Program-made: the position numbers and the translations under genes
Origin: Nymphaea colorata
Taxonomy: Eukaryota > Streptophyta > Magnoliopsida > Nymphaeales > Nymphaeaceae
Reading direction: 5' to 3'
NCBI RefSeq assembly: GCF_008831285.2
Contig: NC_045143.1
Location: 4,595,503 to 4,659,502, forward strand
DNA length: 64,000 nt
Notes under the pieces: model-generated
Told to the model about the DNA's origin: nothing
Databases searched by the model: none
Seen by the model: only the letters and a program-made list of their open reading frames with translations
Shown: positions 23,904 through 36,200 of the stretch, in pieces
How positions within the stretch are numbered: the stretch's first letter is position 1
Layout: each line of letters begins with the position of its first letter

Positions 23904-24485
23904 TGTTGGCGTTCTCCCGCGATTCACACTCAATCCCTCTCTTTTGGTAATGGCAAAATGAAGAGAGGGGACCGTAGGCTGCAACACACCAACGAGGGAA
24001 AGGGCAGAGAGAGGGAGCAGCTGTACACGGGCAGAGAGAGAAGCAAGCTGCGTCTAGGGCAGCGTGAGAGAGAGAAGGAAGCTGAGTCTAGGGCAGCGTG
24101 AGAGAGAGAGTCAAGGACGGCAGGAGAGAGAGAGTAAAGAGCGAGAGAGGGAGGGAGAGAAAGACGGAAGCTTTCTTTTCCTCTTTTGGCGTTAACTTCT
24201 CAACATCTCATTTTAGTAAAAAAAGGCTAACATTTAAAGAGAATAAAAAAAAACTGAAAAACTTAACGAGTAAGTTTAGCAACTCGTAGATCGTGCTTTC
24301 TCACGATCCCTCCGCTTCAACTTTTTCAGCTTCCACCATTTTCTCTACTCCTTATTAACTGCCCACGATTTGAAACCGCACACACTTTCTCTTGTTTCCA
24401 CTTTTCACTCCTTCACGCACTCACGCTTTTCCCACGAGCTCCACACGTTCTCATGAGCTCCTCCACTTCAGGAGTTAGAGCAACA
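23904..24485 (-). repeat. Element 1, 5' LTR (right)
   Basis: 582 bp with TGTTGG/CAACA ends; the transcription control region of the element should lie here. It keeps the CpG dinucleotides that are lost in the left LTR. Confidence 0.93.
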
Positions 24486-24665
24486 TCGGAGGTGGTATTT
24501 GGGCAGATGCTGGATCGCCGCACTCAGCATTTCACCTACCACTTCACCATTAGGGCTTCTGATCAATATTACATGGAGAAGATATACAAGATCGAAGTGT
24601 TCCAAGACCTGTCGGCACCTGGCCAGCCACCAGTCCTCAATTTGGGATACTTCCAAGCCCTCTAG

Positions 24666-24890
24666 ATTAATTACTGTTGCCTAGCACAGTTTTATATGTA
24701 TCTCAAGAATAAATGCTGCGGCATAAACTTAAAATGTAATAAGTGAATGTAATTGCACATATACAGTGCAATAGTTGTAATGCCTTATTAGAATAAGTGT
24801 GCTGCGTGCACTTGCATTTATGCGAAAGTGAAGAATCCCCTACGTTTTCTCGTGGTAATTATGCATACTGCCTTCTTAATCATTTACTTA

Positions 24891-24922
<32 letters not shown>

Positions 24923-25021
24923 TTTTCCATTTCTCGTTTTCAATTCGATGTTGATGGCTAATGAAGCCATTGATTATATTTGATGCACATGCCAATGTGT
25001 CGCTCACACTACGGGAATAAC
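24666..25021. repeat. Block gamma second copy, first part
   Basis: The E 3' UTR and spacer, collinear with 5410-5735. It contains a (CT)n tract at about 24,888-24,919 that is longer than in the first copy. It is interrupted after GGGAATAAC by element 2 and resumes at 31116. Confidence 0.8.
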
Positions 25022-25258
25022 TGTTAGGAACAACACAATAAACACTCATCTCGCACTCTCAAGAAGGGGTTAGAAGTAACAAGGAAGAAGACAACGATTT
25101 AGTGGTTCGGAGCAATAATCTCCTACGTCCACGGTCGCACAGATCTCTTGTATTCTCTCTTCTTCGAAAAACACACAGAACAGACACTCTCAGCGGCGGT
25201 CATCCTCAAAACATAAGGATTAGGGCAAACCCGCATTTGTACAAAATAACCTATATGC
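25022..25258 (-). repeat. Truncated outer LTR of element 2 insertion
   Basis: Starts TGTTAGGAAC and is collinear with 30811-31047, then leaves homology after CAAAATAACCTATATG. It holds the left ATAAC-abutting end of the composite. Confidence 0.85.
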
Positions 25259-26563
25259 CCTTCTGCTCCCCTTCAGTCCTGATAATTTCTCCGACCGATG
25301 CAAAAAAGGTCTCCCCTTGAAGGAAGCGTAAGCTCATAATGGTCCATGTACCTCACCTGCTTGGCTTCGACAGTACTGTGGTCCATGTGGCGATCCACTG
25401 CAATTAACTTAAAGAGATTAGGCCTCCATCATCTGAATTTGTTCGTTTCTCAAAGCAGTCCGTATCTTCCGATGCCGATTAAATTAACCGTGAACCGATG
25501 GTGCGGGGTTCAAGATGGAAAGGCGACAACCATTTTCTTTTCTAAAACACGTCCTGCTTAGTATCACGTTTATTGACAGAAGTCAGTTTTTTAACCCGTT
25601 AGTGACGCGCTCAAACGCTTCATTTTCTTAGCCTTTTGCTGCAAGGGTCCTGTTTAAGATGGATGTTTGGTCGAGGTCTCCACCTCTCCACTATTTTTTT
25701 CTTCCCGGACTCAAACTTTCACCTACTGATGAGATGTGTGGTCTTCTCTCTTTTTGTGAATGGAACTCACCAAGAAACAAAACCAAGCACCCGAATATGG
25801 CTGCTACTTGGGTGCTTTGTGAGGCAACGTTTTGACGGGGAACTTGAATATTTCTTTCAAGGGATGCATGGTTTCTATTGATCCCTGAAGACCGAAACTC
25901 TTCATCATCAGGTTTGGGCTAAAACTGATTTAGTATTATTTTAGGGTCTGAGCATCAAGGGTTAGCCCAACTGGGGAAGGGTGCAAACCAGGTGTGCTGC
26001 AACCTCTTACAAGCAGCTAGCCCACATTTATGTGCTAAGTCTTTGAGCACCTAAAGATTGATTTCTTGTTCGATTCCTGGATGCACCCTATAGGGGTGGG
26101 GTGGGGTACTTAGTTGACAGGGACACCAGTGATGCTGCCGATATAGTGAAGGGAAACAAAAAAAGAAAACAAAAGATCTTTTTTTTAAAAGTAACCCTCG
26201 AAGTCCTAGAGGAAGCTTTCAAAGTGCAGCATCGTCTCCCTTCACATCATTTTTTTTAAGGGTATCAGCCAAAGCGATCTCGAGCCTGCGCCGGTTGTCG
26301 CTCAATTAATGACGTTTTAAATGTTTGTAGTGAGATGCTTAATAATTTCTGTCTGCAATTGAAGAAGTAAATAAATAATTAATCCTGACAGCAACACATG
26401 GTAGGAGTCATAACTCGATTGCACGGCGACCTCTTTATCTTAGCAGCCGTGTTGCTCTTTAGCTATTATCTCTTCCTTCTTTTAGCAGCCACAGTAGGCT
26501 TCGTCCGCCTCTACTCTTCATACAAGTTAGTGCTGTAAATATACAGGTTGAAGTGGAGACCAG
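25259..26563. other. 1.3-kb non-element DNA inside element 2
   Basis: This sequence has no counterpart in either LTR, the element interior or the array spacers. I recognise no gene; the frames at 25346-25561 and 25636-25881 match nothing I know. A SINE-like patch lies at about 25,948-26,175. It may be host DNA from another locus captured with the element. Confidence 0.6.
25948..26175 (+). mobile_element. Possible tRNA-derived SINE
   Basis: A box A-like TTAGCCCAACTGG (about 25,961) is followed by a box B-like GTTCGATTCCTGG (about 26,066), then an A-rich tail (AAACAAAAAAAGAAAACAAAA, about 26,154-26,174). The spacing between boxes is about 100 bp, longer than in a tRNA, and I could not identify target duplications, so this stays tentative. 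Confidence 0.4.
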
Positions 26564-26822
26564 TGTTGGGAATAACACAATAAACACTCCTCTCGCACTC
26601 TCAAGAAGGGGTTAGAAGCAACAAGGAAGAAAACAACGATTTACGTGGTTCGGAGCAATAATCTCCTACGTCCACGGTCGCACAGATCTCTTGTATTCTC
26701 TCTCTTAGAAGAACACACAGACAGACACTCTCAGCGGCGGCCATCCTCAAAACATAAGGATTAGTTGGATCCGCGGTATTGCAAATGAGTGTCCAGTATG
26801 GATCAACTTCCATACACCAACA
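26564..26822 (-). repeat. Element 2 inner (3') LTR, 41-bp deletion
   Basis: 259 bp, TGTTGGG to CCAACA, against 300 bp in the right LTR. The main difference is loss of about 41 bp between GGATTAG and GTTGGATCC. A purine-rich tract (minus strand AAGTGGGAGAT) adjoins it. Confidence 0.88.
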
Positions 26823-26897
26823 ATCTCCCACTTGGAATTTGATCCATCCAAGTGCTAGTACATCACATACTCAACCTGTGCAACGTCTCCTCATCAA

Positions 26898-29800
26898 TCA
26901 ACCTTGGAGACCAACTGAGGTTAAACATAACCTCAACTTCTCAGCAGTCACTGGCTTTGTCAACATGTCTGCAGGATTCTCTGTTCCACGAATCTTTTCA
27001 AGAGATAGTATCTTCTCTTCCAACAAATCTCTAATGAAATGATACTTCAATTCAATATGCTTTGTTCTAGCATGGAACACTGGATTCTTGGCTAAATGAA
27101 TTGCACTTTGACTATCACAAGAAAGAACACTCTTATCTTCCTTTACATGCAATTCTTTTAGAATAGTCTTTAACCAAATCATCTCCTTGCTGGCTTCTGT
27201 AACTGCAATATATTCAGCTTCTGTGGTAGACAGTGCAACAACCTTTTGAAGCTGTGAAACCCAACTGACACAGGTTCCTCCTAGGGTATAAATGTACCCG
27301 GTAGTACTTCTCCTACTGTCAAGATCACCACCCAAATCTGCATCCACAAAGCCATGCAAAAGTAATTCGTTTTTCTTAAAACAAAGGCTCATACCTGAAG
27401 TTCCTTTCAAATAACGTAATATCCACTTCACAGCCTCCCAATGTTTCTTTCCAGGCTCAGCCATGTATCTGCTCACTGCTCCCACTGCTTGTGTTATGTC
27501 TGGTCCAGTGCATACCATAGCATACATCAAGCTACCCACTGCTGAAGCATATGGAATCTTTGACATTTCTTCATGTTCTTCATCTGTCTTGGGTGACAAA
27601 TCCTTGGACAGTTTGAAATGACTAGCAAGAGGCGTACTAACAGGTTTAGCATCTTGCATCTTAAACCTGCACAAGATCTTCTCAATATAATTTTGTTGAG
27701 ACAAATTTAACGTACCTGTCTTACTGTCCCTACTAATTCTCATCCCAAGGATTTGTTTCGCAGCGCCTAGATCTTTCATTTCAAACTCTTTTGATAGTTG
27801 TTCTTTCAGAGAATTAATCTCTTGCAAATTTGAGCCTGCAATAAGCATATCATCCACATATAATAGTAAAGTGATATAACAACTATCAAGGTTCTTAAAA
27901 TAGCAACAGTGATCCATATCACACTTTTTAAAAGCATTTCTCCCCATGAAGTTATCAAACTTTTTGTACCACTGTCTCGGTGCCTGCTTTAGACCATAGA
28001 GACTCTTCTCTAACTTGCATACAAGACTTTCTTTTCCTAATACTTGAAAGCCTTCAGGTTGCACCATATAAATGTCTTCCTCCAAATCCCCATGAAGGAA
28101 TGCAGCCTTTACATCTAGTTTCTTTAAATATAAATTTTCAGCTGCAACTAAACTCAATACCAATCTTATAGTAGTTAGTTTTACAACAGGAGAAAAAATT
28201 TCTGTATAATCTATACCTTCTTTCTGTTGAAATCCTTTCACTACTAACCTTGCTTTATACATTTTCCTTCCATCTGCTTCTTCTTTAATCCTGTATACTC
28301 ATTTGTTTTGCAATGCCTTCTTCCCACAAGGAAGCTCAGTTAATGTCCACGTTCTGTTAGCATGTAGAGAGTCCATCTCCTCTTTCATAGCTAACTCCCA
28401 CTTAACCGAATCTGTAACCTGCATTGCTTCATCAAAACACTCGGGTTCTCCAGCATCAGTTAACAACAAGTAATGTAAGTAAGGAGAATACCTTCGATTT
28501 GGTTTTGGCCTTCTACTTGATCTCCTTAATGGAGGTTGGGATGTGCTTGCTTCTTGTTCCATCTGACTGTTTCCATCTTGACTCTTAATTGCAACATCAT
28601 CTTCAGAGACATCTTGAAGTTTTACAATGTCTTCACTTGTGTCATGATGTTCATTCTTCTCAAACATAAGACTATCCTTGTCTTTGTACAGAGCCATCTC
28701 ATTAAACACTACATCATTATGTCTAATAATCTTCTTCGCTTTATCATCCCAAAAGCGATACCCAAACTCATCATTTCCATAACCAATGAAATAACATTTT
28801 CTGGACTTAGGATCTAATTTATCCTTTTTATCTGAGTCTATATGTATGTAAGAAACACAACCGAAGACTCTTAAGTGTGCAAGATTTACCTCCTTGCCAG
28901 TCCAGGCTTCTTCAGGTATTCCATAGTCCAAAGGAACAGAAGACCCACGATTTATCAAGTATGCAGCTGTACTGATTGCATCCGCCCAAAACATTTTTGG
29001 TAAGCCTGAATGCAGTCTCATGCTTCTTGCTCTTTCACAAAGGGTTCAGTTCATTCTTTCAGCAACCCCATTTTGTCGTGGTTTTTTAGGGACCGTTCTT
29101 TGTGTTCGAATCCCATGATCTGCACAAAAATTTTTAAATTATTTACTGTCATACTCACCTCCATTATCTGACCGTAGACATTTAATCTTCTTTCCGGTCT
29201 GATTTTCTACTTATGCTTTCCACCTTTTGAAAACAGTAAACACGTCAGATTTATGTTTGAGAAAGTAAACTCATACCTTCCTTGTACAATCATCAATGAA
29301 TGTGACATAGTATAGGGATCCTCCAAGAGAATGAACTGGAGCTGGTCCCCAAACATCAGTATGCACCAACTCTAGCTTTTCTTTCTTTGGAGGCCGTCCA
29401 ACTTTGGAGAAAGTGACCATTTTCTGTTTTCCGAAAACACAGTCTTCACATAGCCCAATGTCTACAGATTTCAAGTCATGCAACTTGTTATTTGTTGTCA
29501 TGATCTTCATTCCCTTCTCACTCATATGCCCAAGCCTGTAATGCCACAACAATGATTTATTCTCACATTTCGCCACAGCCACTGTGTCTTTCACATCTGC
29601 AGTCATGTACAAAGTGCCAAGTTTGTGACCTCGTGCTATAACCATAGCACCTTTGGTTATCTTCCAAGATCCGCCAACAAAGGTAGTAACATAGCCTTCG
29701 TCGTCTAACTGTCCGACCGAGATGAGATTCCTCTTCAACCCTGGGACATGTCTGACATCTTTTAACTTCCATACATGCCCATTCTGCATTTTAATGTGAA

Positions 29801-30773
29801 CCTCACCTTTCCCTACAATATCCAGAGGTTCATCATCTGCAAGGTATACTCTACCAAATTTTCTTGCAACATAGTTATGCATACTTTCATTAGAATACGT
29901 TGAATGGAAAGATGCGCCAGAGTCTAAAATCCAAGACTCTATAGAGCTGTGTACACTCAAGGCAAGTGCATCAGCTATATCTTCTGTTGCTGCATTTGCT
30001 GAATCATCTTCACGATTTGGGTTCTTCTTCTTCAACAACCTGCAATCTCTTTTCCGATGTCCTGGCTTACCACAGTTCCAACAGCCATCACTTCGAGGTT
30101 TGGATTGACTCCTTCCCTTAGATTTGGACCTTCCACGCTCTTGGTAGCGTTGATTAGTTCTGCCCCTATTTTGAACATTTAGGGCAGAACCGAGGGGCTC
30201 TCCTGCCTCTCTTCTGCGAATGTCCTCACTAAGTATTAAATCTCGAACACCACTGAACTTCAATTTGCTTGACCCCGATGAACTACTCACGGCGGTCACA
30301 GTGGCACTCCAACTCTCCGGTAGAGATGACAGTAAAATTAAGGCTTGAACCTCATCATCAAACTTAATATTGACTGAACATAATTGAGAAGGAATAACAT
30401 TGAACTCATTTATGTGATCCGTAACAGAGGCACCTTCAACCATTTTCAAATTAAATAATCGACGCATCAGATATACCTTATTCGAAGCAGAGGGTTTTTC
30501 GTACATATCTGTTAGCGTCTTCATCAGACTTGCTGTCGTCTTCTCGTTAACAATGTTGAAGGCGACGTTTCTGGCCAGCGTCAACCGGATGACTCCAAGG
30601 GCTTGTCTATCCAGCAACTGCCAATCTGCATCAGCCATTGTTGCAGGTTTCGCTCCCATGAGTGGTTCATGCAGTTTCTTCTGATACAAGTAGTCCTCGA
30701 TCTGCATCTTCCAGAATCCGAAGTCTTTACCGTCGAACTTCTCGATTCTGACCTTTCCTTCTTCCAGCGCCAT
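26898..30773 (-). pseudogene. Element 2 Gag-Pol, single frame with five stops
   Basis: From the ATG at 30773 the same frame runs 1291 codons to a stop at 26898-26900 without any frameshift. It is broken by stops at 29271-29273, 29211-29213, 29139-29141, 29046-29048 and 28299-28301. In order it has Gag (MALEEGKVRIEKFDGKDFGF), a zinc knuckle CWNCGKPGHRKRDC and protease with intact LDSGAS. Next come the integrase zinc domain (LLWHYRLGH to CEDCVFGK), the integrase core containing four of the stops, reverse transcriptase with YVDDMLIAG, and RNase H. At least three stops fit C-to-T or G-to-A changes (two Trp-to-TGA, one Arg CGA-to-TGA). Confidence 0.92.
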
Positions 30774-30790
30774 TGTTCCTACCTCGAACG

Positions 30791-30808
30791 AACCTGGCTC
30801 TGATACCA
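30791..30808 (-). promoter_or_regulatory. Element 2 primer binding site
   Basis: Same initiator-Met tRNA complement as in element 1, two bases from the 5' LTR. Confidence 0.88.
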
Positions 30809-30810
30809 GT

Positions 30811-31110
30811 TGTTAGGAACAACACAATAAACACTCCTCTCGCACTCTCAAGAAGGGGTTAGAAGCAACAAGGAAGAAAACAACGATTTACGTGGTTCGG
30901 AGCAATAATCTCCTACGTCCACGGTCGCACAGATCTCTTGTATTCTCTCTTCTTCGAAGAACACACAGAACAGACACTCTCAGCGGCGGCCATCCTCAAA
31001 ACATAAGGATTAGGGCAAACCCGCATTTGTACAAAATGACCCATATCCTCAGTTGGATCCGCGGTATTGCAAATGAGTGTCCAGTATGGATCAACTTCCA
31101 TACACCAACA
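30811..31110 (-). repeat. Element 2 5' LTR (right)
   Basis: Complete 300-bp LTR, TGTTAGG to CCAACA, followed by the ATAAC target duplication at 31111-31115. Confidence 0.9.
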
Positions 31111-31115
31111 ATAAC

Positions 31116-33328
31116 TTGTCTTCAGACTTCAAGGTTAATTTTTTTGGGCATTACATATGTCAAGTTACTTTCTCATCAAGTTAGGTTGTGGCAGTTCGTC
31201 CTTTGAAGCCCTTGAAAACAGAATAACTCTTGCTCATTCTTCAACAAGAGTGAGAAAAAAAATAATTTTTTTCTGTGTATTGTAATCCCAGTCATATGGG
31301 CATGCATATTTCCATATACAGATCTGCATTTTCTGTCTTCCAAACTTATCCCTCCTTTTTCAAACTTTAGGACAACTTTATCCTTCCATATGTTTTGAAG
31401 GGTCCATTTCATAATTGTGACTGCTAAGTGAGCATATTTTTTGTAGAATAACATTATCAATAATGTCCCTCTTATCTCTTTTTCTGTCCATGTTTTTCGT
31501 TTTCACATTACAAACGCAGTGTGATGAACCGTTTGAAATTCCAAACTTTAAATAGATGTGAACTTCGTTGTGTGATGAAGAAGACACCATAACCTTGTTT
31601 CATAATGAAGCAGAGACCATCGATCATCTGTTTTAGTACTGACCATTTATGCAGCAGTTACATGCAAGTCTGGTTTTCTCCTCTAATGAAGACCACCTAT
31701 GGAAAATTTGGCCTTTCACAACCTAGGTCTTGTCACTCGGGTGTTGTTCATCACAATTTTGGTGGCAATCCCAGAAATACCATTAATATGAAATTTGTTG
31801 TATCGGATATCAGTCCAAACACTTCTAAAAAAATCAACTATGAAAAAAATGTTAGTGTTCAATTAATAAATCATAACGGATTCAGACTTGAGAAATGACA
31901 TCCACTCGAATTCAGATATACATAAATATTCAATCTGATTTGGACAAAATATTGTTGTATATATGAATCCTTTATATGTCCAACGCCCTTACATTTTGAA
32001 GTCTGCCATATTTGGTTTAAAATTTGGGATCTGAATTCCTATATGATATCAAGTATCAGATTCGGATCGGATTTAGATTGTGAAATTGAATTTTGGATAC
32101 GACTTTTCTTCATTCACATTTGAATCCAAATTCCAATCTGAACATATGAACGTCCAAATTAAAAAACGGATATGGTTAAAAGTAGTATAGATCCGTTGTC
32201 AGCCCTAGATTTGTGTACTTCTTTTCTTTGCGTTTATATTTTGTTAGGTGTGTGTAATGTTATTAGAATTCAGCTCTCTCTCCCTCCCTCTATATCCCCC
32301 CGTTTTCATCTTTTCCCTTCTTATGAAAAGAAAGTAAAAATGATCAATAAATATTCGCCTGTTTTATAATATGACATGCTGTAGATAACAGCACAAACAC
32401 GAAAAACTCTGTCAATCAAAACTACATTTTCAGACATGCATTCCTTAGTTTTTTTTTCTTTTACAATGAATATAGAAATATTCCTTCCCGGCTACATTCT
32501 CTTGAATATGGTTTAAATTACGTTAATGAGCAACACCAAGACAATTGGTAGCAAGATTAAATTAAAAATAACGATGACACTAGGTTTTCACAATAAACTA
32601 TTCAAAATCATTTAGAAACAAGATTATTAAGTTCAACAAAATAGTCAAGAAATTCAATAGAAGATACATCTCTCGGTAGCGAGATTTTAAAATTCATGTC
32701 ACAAAAAAAAAAAATATGCATATCAGATTGTCATAATTTTATTCTCGCTATAAAAGTAAGAACAAAAACTAACACAAGAAAAGAAGAGCAAGTAAGTGAA
32801 GGCACTCTACGTAAGAATAAAATGCCCCCGACACAATAGCGTGGTCGGTTGTGAGGGTCAAACAGATTAATAGTGTTTTCAAAATCTGAACGCCGCACCA
32901 GACAGAAAGGGAAAATACCTAACCTTGACTTGTTCATATCTATTGTAAATTTTATTATTCTCAAGGCAAAGAGATGAGGCTGTAAGGGTTGTCAACTATT
33001 CAATTTTTTCTGCCAACAGAATTTGCGGGAGGATGGTTCTCATCATCATCATCCTCATCCGACCGCGCTGCGGCACTCGGCAAGCTGTAATCTTCGTTCC
33101 CAATTTGTGGGCTTCAACACCACAAGAAATACTATTAAATTATGCTTCCCAAGTAATCAAGAGAAAGAGAGACATGGTCAAGAAATCACAGGACAACTTT
33201 TGCAGATAAGGCTACAATCAACATCAGCAGTCCCCCTTCAAAAATATGTATGTTACCGCACACAGTATTTATGGACTTTAATATTTTAAACATGCATATC
33301 AGACCCATTCAAGCACCCTTTCCCGTCC
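31116..33328. repeat. Block gamma second copy, remainder
   Basis: Collinear with about 5736-7941 and leading to gene F. It has no gene; it contains the upstream module GCTACAATCAACAT at about 33,211, where an ACGTTTTCTTT-type stretch present in B is shortened. Confidence 0.75.
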
Positions 33329-33336
33329 TATAAATA
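33329..33336 (+). promoter_or_regulatory. TATA box of gene F
   Basis: TATAAATA, 140 bp before the ATG, with the conserved TTTGCATTCCACACCACA downstream. Confidence 0.7.
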
Positions 33337-33468
33337 CCTGATCAGAACTTTGCATTCCACACCACAGCCATTCCTCCTGCTTCAGAAGTTCCTTCGTTTG
33401 CCTTTTCTTTTCTCATCACTAGAGAAGAGAGCCACTACCATTACCATTTGTTAGAGCAGCCAGCAGCC

Positions 33469-34110
33469 ATGGGTCGAAGCTTCCTTCCTCTGCTGCTTCT
33501 GGTCGTCCTGACTTCAATGGCAGCCATGGCTGCAGCCACCAACTGGGTCGTCGTTCCCAATGTTGAGAAAGACAGCCATGTCCAGAGCTTGGGTAGGTAT
33601 GCAGTGGAAAAACAGAACAACCCCTACCTCAAATTCATAAAGGTGGTGCATGCAGAGGTGTTGGACCGTGGCACTGAACACTATACCTACAAGCTCATCA
33701 TTTACCTTGTAGAAGGAAGCCGCAACGCATATTACTCCAGCGAAATCCTGCAGGACCTTGGGGCTCCCAACAAGCCACCAGTCCTCAACATTGCCTCCTT
33801 CGACCCTACTTCCTACTGGCCTCAACCAAACCCCAACTGGATCACCATCCCTAACGATGGCCGTGCCTGGAACTTGTGTTCCTTTGCTGTGAAGAGGTAC
33901 AACAGCCAGAACCATGCTTCTCTCAGGCTCTCGGAGGTGGTGTTTGGGCAGATGTTGGATCGCGGCACTGAGCATTTCACCTACCACTTCACCATTAGGG
34001 TTTCCGATCGATATTACGTGGAGAAGACATACAAGATCGAAGTGTTCCAAGACCTGTCGGCACCAGGCCAGCCACCGGTCCTCAACTTGGGATACTTCCA
34101 AGCCCTCTAG
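33469..34110 (+). CDS. Two-domain cystatin-like secreted protein, copy F
   Basis: This intact intronless frame of 213 residues is counted from the ATG in GCAGCCATGGG. The frame extends 21 bp upstream only through a TTG, and the family start decides the call. Signal peptide MGRSFLPLLLLVV to AMAA; domains 1 and 2 carry LGRYAVEKQN/EVLDRG and LCSFAVKRYN/QMLDRG. The product differs from its broken duplicate B by being complete. Domain 2 from SEVVFGQM to SDRYYVEKTYKIE equals that of D, which suggests recent exchange or shared origin. AATAAA lies at 34158-34163. An antisense open frame of 195 codons covers most of it but is treated as a by-product. Molecular target unknown. Confidence 0.9.
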   Translation: MGRSFLPLLLLVVLTSMAAMAAATNWVVVPNVEKDSHVQSLGRYAVEKQNNPYLKFIKVVHAEVLDRGTEHYTYKLIIYLVEGSRNAYYSSEILQDLGAPNKPPVLNIASFDPTSYWPQPNPNWITIPNDGRAWNLCSFAVKRYNSQNHASLRLSEVVFGQMLDRGTEHFTYHFTIRVSDRYYVEKTYKIEVFQDLSAPGQPPVLNLGYFQAL

Positions 34111-36200
34111 ATTAATTACTGTTGCCTCAAAACAGTTTTATATGTATTTGCTTCAAGAATAAATGCTGCGGCATAAACTTAAAATGTAATAAGTGAATGT
34201 AATTGCACGTACACAGTGCAATGGTTGTAATGCCTCCTTTGAATAAATTTGTGCTGCCCGCAGTACTGATTTGTTGATTATTTACTTTTTATGTTCTCTC
34301 TCTTTTCTTATTTTTATCCCCTTGTAGAATCACTAACGTTCATGGGTGATCAAGCCGCTTGTTCCATTTTCTAAGTATTAGACATCCAATCAAGTGATTT
34401 TCTAATGTAAAACCAAAATATTTCTTTAGTAGTAAAAATCAGGCTATGCCACATACTCACAGACGCCGGTTGCGCCACATCTTCTTCTCCATGCACGTCT
34501 TTTATGGCTCCCTTCCTCTCCGTTACCTAAAAAATAAAGTGACAGTCGACAAGATTTTGTTAATTTCGACTAATCTTGTATAAATGACATCTACTTGGAA
34601 AAAAAAAAATTAAAAATGTTACTCCTGAAAGTACATAAATATTTGAGGTTGCACCCGTTTACGATTAATATCGGAACATCCATGCGGTGAATACATATAG
34701 TTTAAATATGATTATTTTGCACGTGTAAGGAAACCGTTAACAAGAATAAAAATTCCTACAGCACCAATTTTGACAACGAACCATTTAAAAGAGTGATTAT
34801 TAAGTTGTAGAAATAGTAACGAAAGTAAATAAAAGGTAAATCTGTTAGCAACATGCTTAATTAAACATGTTTTTTTTCTAAAACCTTTGCCAATTTATAT
34901 ATCCCATTTTAGCTCATCATGCATATGCTTCATTCTTTTCATTATTTTTCAAAATTAAGGTTGGGCATAGGGCCAAGTTACATCAAATAATGAGCCAAAC
35001 CCGCCAAACTCATGTACCAAATAACCAACCCAAACCCAGCCCATTACGTTGACGTACCCGGTCCATTTCCCACCCTTATTCAAAATCATTCTTTCGAATT
35101 GAATTAATCTAAGTGATGGATGTGCTTCGTGAAACTCAGTATGTCCACGCCACTGTGCATGGAAAATTTATGTACATGGGATGTATAATAATACATAAAG
35201 TAGAAGGAAGCTTATGAGGGTAAAAAAGGATTATTAAAAAGTTAAAATTTTAAAAAGTATAATTTTTTATAAAAAATAAAATAAAATGCCCCAAACTTCT
35301 CTTTGTTTTTGCTTAAGTGTATGCACGCACCTCAATCTCACTCCCTGGCGGTTTTCTAAATTAAATTAATCTGGTCATTCTAGCACTTATGAAAGGGTAA
35401 GCTCTTCAAACTTTATCTATCTTTTAGGTTTTACCCTGACTCACCACGCGAAAAAGTATAAAATATGTTAGCTATTCACAAATTTAGTGAAAATGCATGA
35501 AATAAGTTATGACTATGGCTGTAATTATCATGGAAAGTCAATGCTGCCGTGTTCCATGACAAATATGTTATAATTCAATATCATTGTTTGTTACTCGTAG
35601 CGTATGTTAACCCCCAGACCTATCTCCTCGGTTAAAGAAAAGGCAAGCGCTGACACGCCTGAAAAATGATAAAAGAAGCTTTGTTTTTATAAATATGACC
35701 TTATAATAAGGACTATACAATAGATAGTCAATAGGGAGAAAACTCAAACAGGAAAAAACCTGACGCTAGTAACCTTGGTTTTATGCATGGTTGAAAAATC
35801 GATCACCAGGTCTACAAATGCTCGCTATACTGTACTTCTTCCAAGATGAATAGATTGAACTGAAGAAGCCAACGAGGTGCTCGCATGGCTGCCATTGTAG
35901 TATACAAATTCATGCATGGCATGCACCTCGCCGATTATGTACTCTTGCATAATTTACGGCTATGAATCATTTTCTTCTCTTAGTTCAGAGGAGACGGTGA
36001 ACGAGCAAATTGATATTCCTTTTTGAAGCAAATCCAGATAACAAATGACCATGTTAAGAATAATAAAACGCGACCTCTTTCGGGTATGGAACTATATTCA
36101 TGCTCTAATTTTCTACAGCGGTTTGAATATGTTTTCCAAAATTTTCACAGGAGGCGAATTAAATTTTTTAAAAATTTTAAAAAAATTTCCATGGCTGGCA
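34111..36200. other. Spacer F-G
   Basis: After the F 3' UTR, the first bases of the block that follows B and D (to about 34,375) are present, then the homology ends. From there to about 36,200 I recognise no gene or element. The sequence is AT-rich with several poly(A) and poly(T) runs. Confidence 0.55.

Larger units (their letters stand above)
19036..24485 (-). mobile_element. Ty1/copia LTR retrotransposon, element 1
   Basis: The 5450-bp element in minus orientation is bounded by TG...CA LTRs of 581 bp (19036-19616) and 582 bp (23904-24485), with TCGGA duplications on both sides. The primer binding site, complementary to the 3' end of initiator-Met tRNA (minus strand TGGTATCAGAGCCAGGTT), is at 23885-23902. 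A purine tract (minus strand AAGGGGGAGA) abuts the other LTR near 19618-19627. Gag/protease and integrase/RT/RNase H frames are long. By eye the LTRs differ at six substitutions and one 1-base indel, so insertion is relatively recent. The family is copia because integrase precedes reverse transcriptase. Two lesions (protease active site, frameshift) suggest it is not autonomous. Confidence 0.95.
18550..24665 (+). pseudogene. Two-domain cystatin-like gene copy E, split by copia element 1
   Basis: The gene start (18550) and first 48 codons match the family, then AAA-TAA puts a stop at 18694-18696 where the siblings have a glutamine codon. A 19-bp tandem duplication (18715-18733/18734-18752) shifts the frame. 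Domain 2 is interrupted at 19035 by a 5.45-kb retrotransposon flanked by TCGGA. The gene resumes at 24486 and reaches its TAG at 24663-24665. In the resumed part the LDRG loop reads LDRR. AATAAA follows at 24708-24713. It is the duplicate partner of intact gene A. Whether the stop or the insertion came first cannot be told. Confidence 0.93.
25022..31110 (-). mobile_element. Composite Ty1/copia insertion, element 2
   Basis: ATAAC at 25017-25021 and 31111-31115 flank the whole insertion. From the left it comprises a truncated LTR (25022 to about 25258), about 1.3 kb of non-element DNA (to 26563), an inner LTR (26564-26822), internal coding sequence, a primer binding site (30791-30808) and a complete LTR (30811-31110). 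The coding region is a single decayed frame. The outer LTR fragment differs from the right LTR at about seven positions in 237, whereas the inner LTR differs at only about two plus indels. The inner and right LTRs are thus the true pair of one element, but the inner LTR's left flank (ACCAG) does not match ATAAC. TNT1-94-like (Tork) affinity is suggested by the Gag start and integrase. Confidence 0.88.
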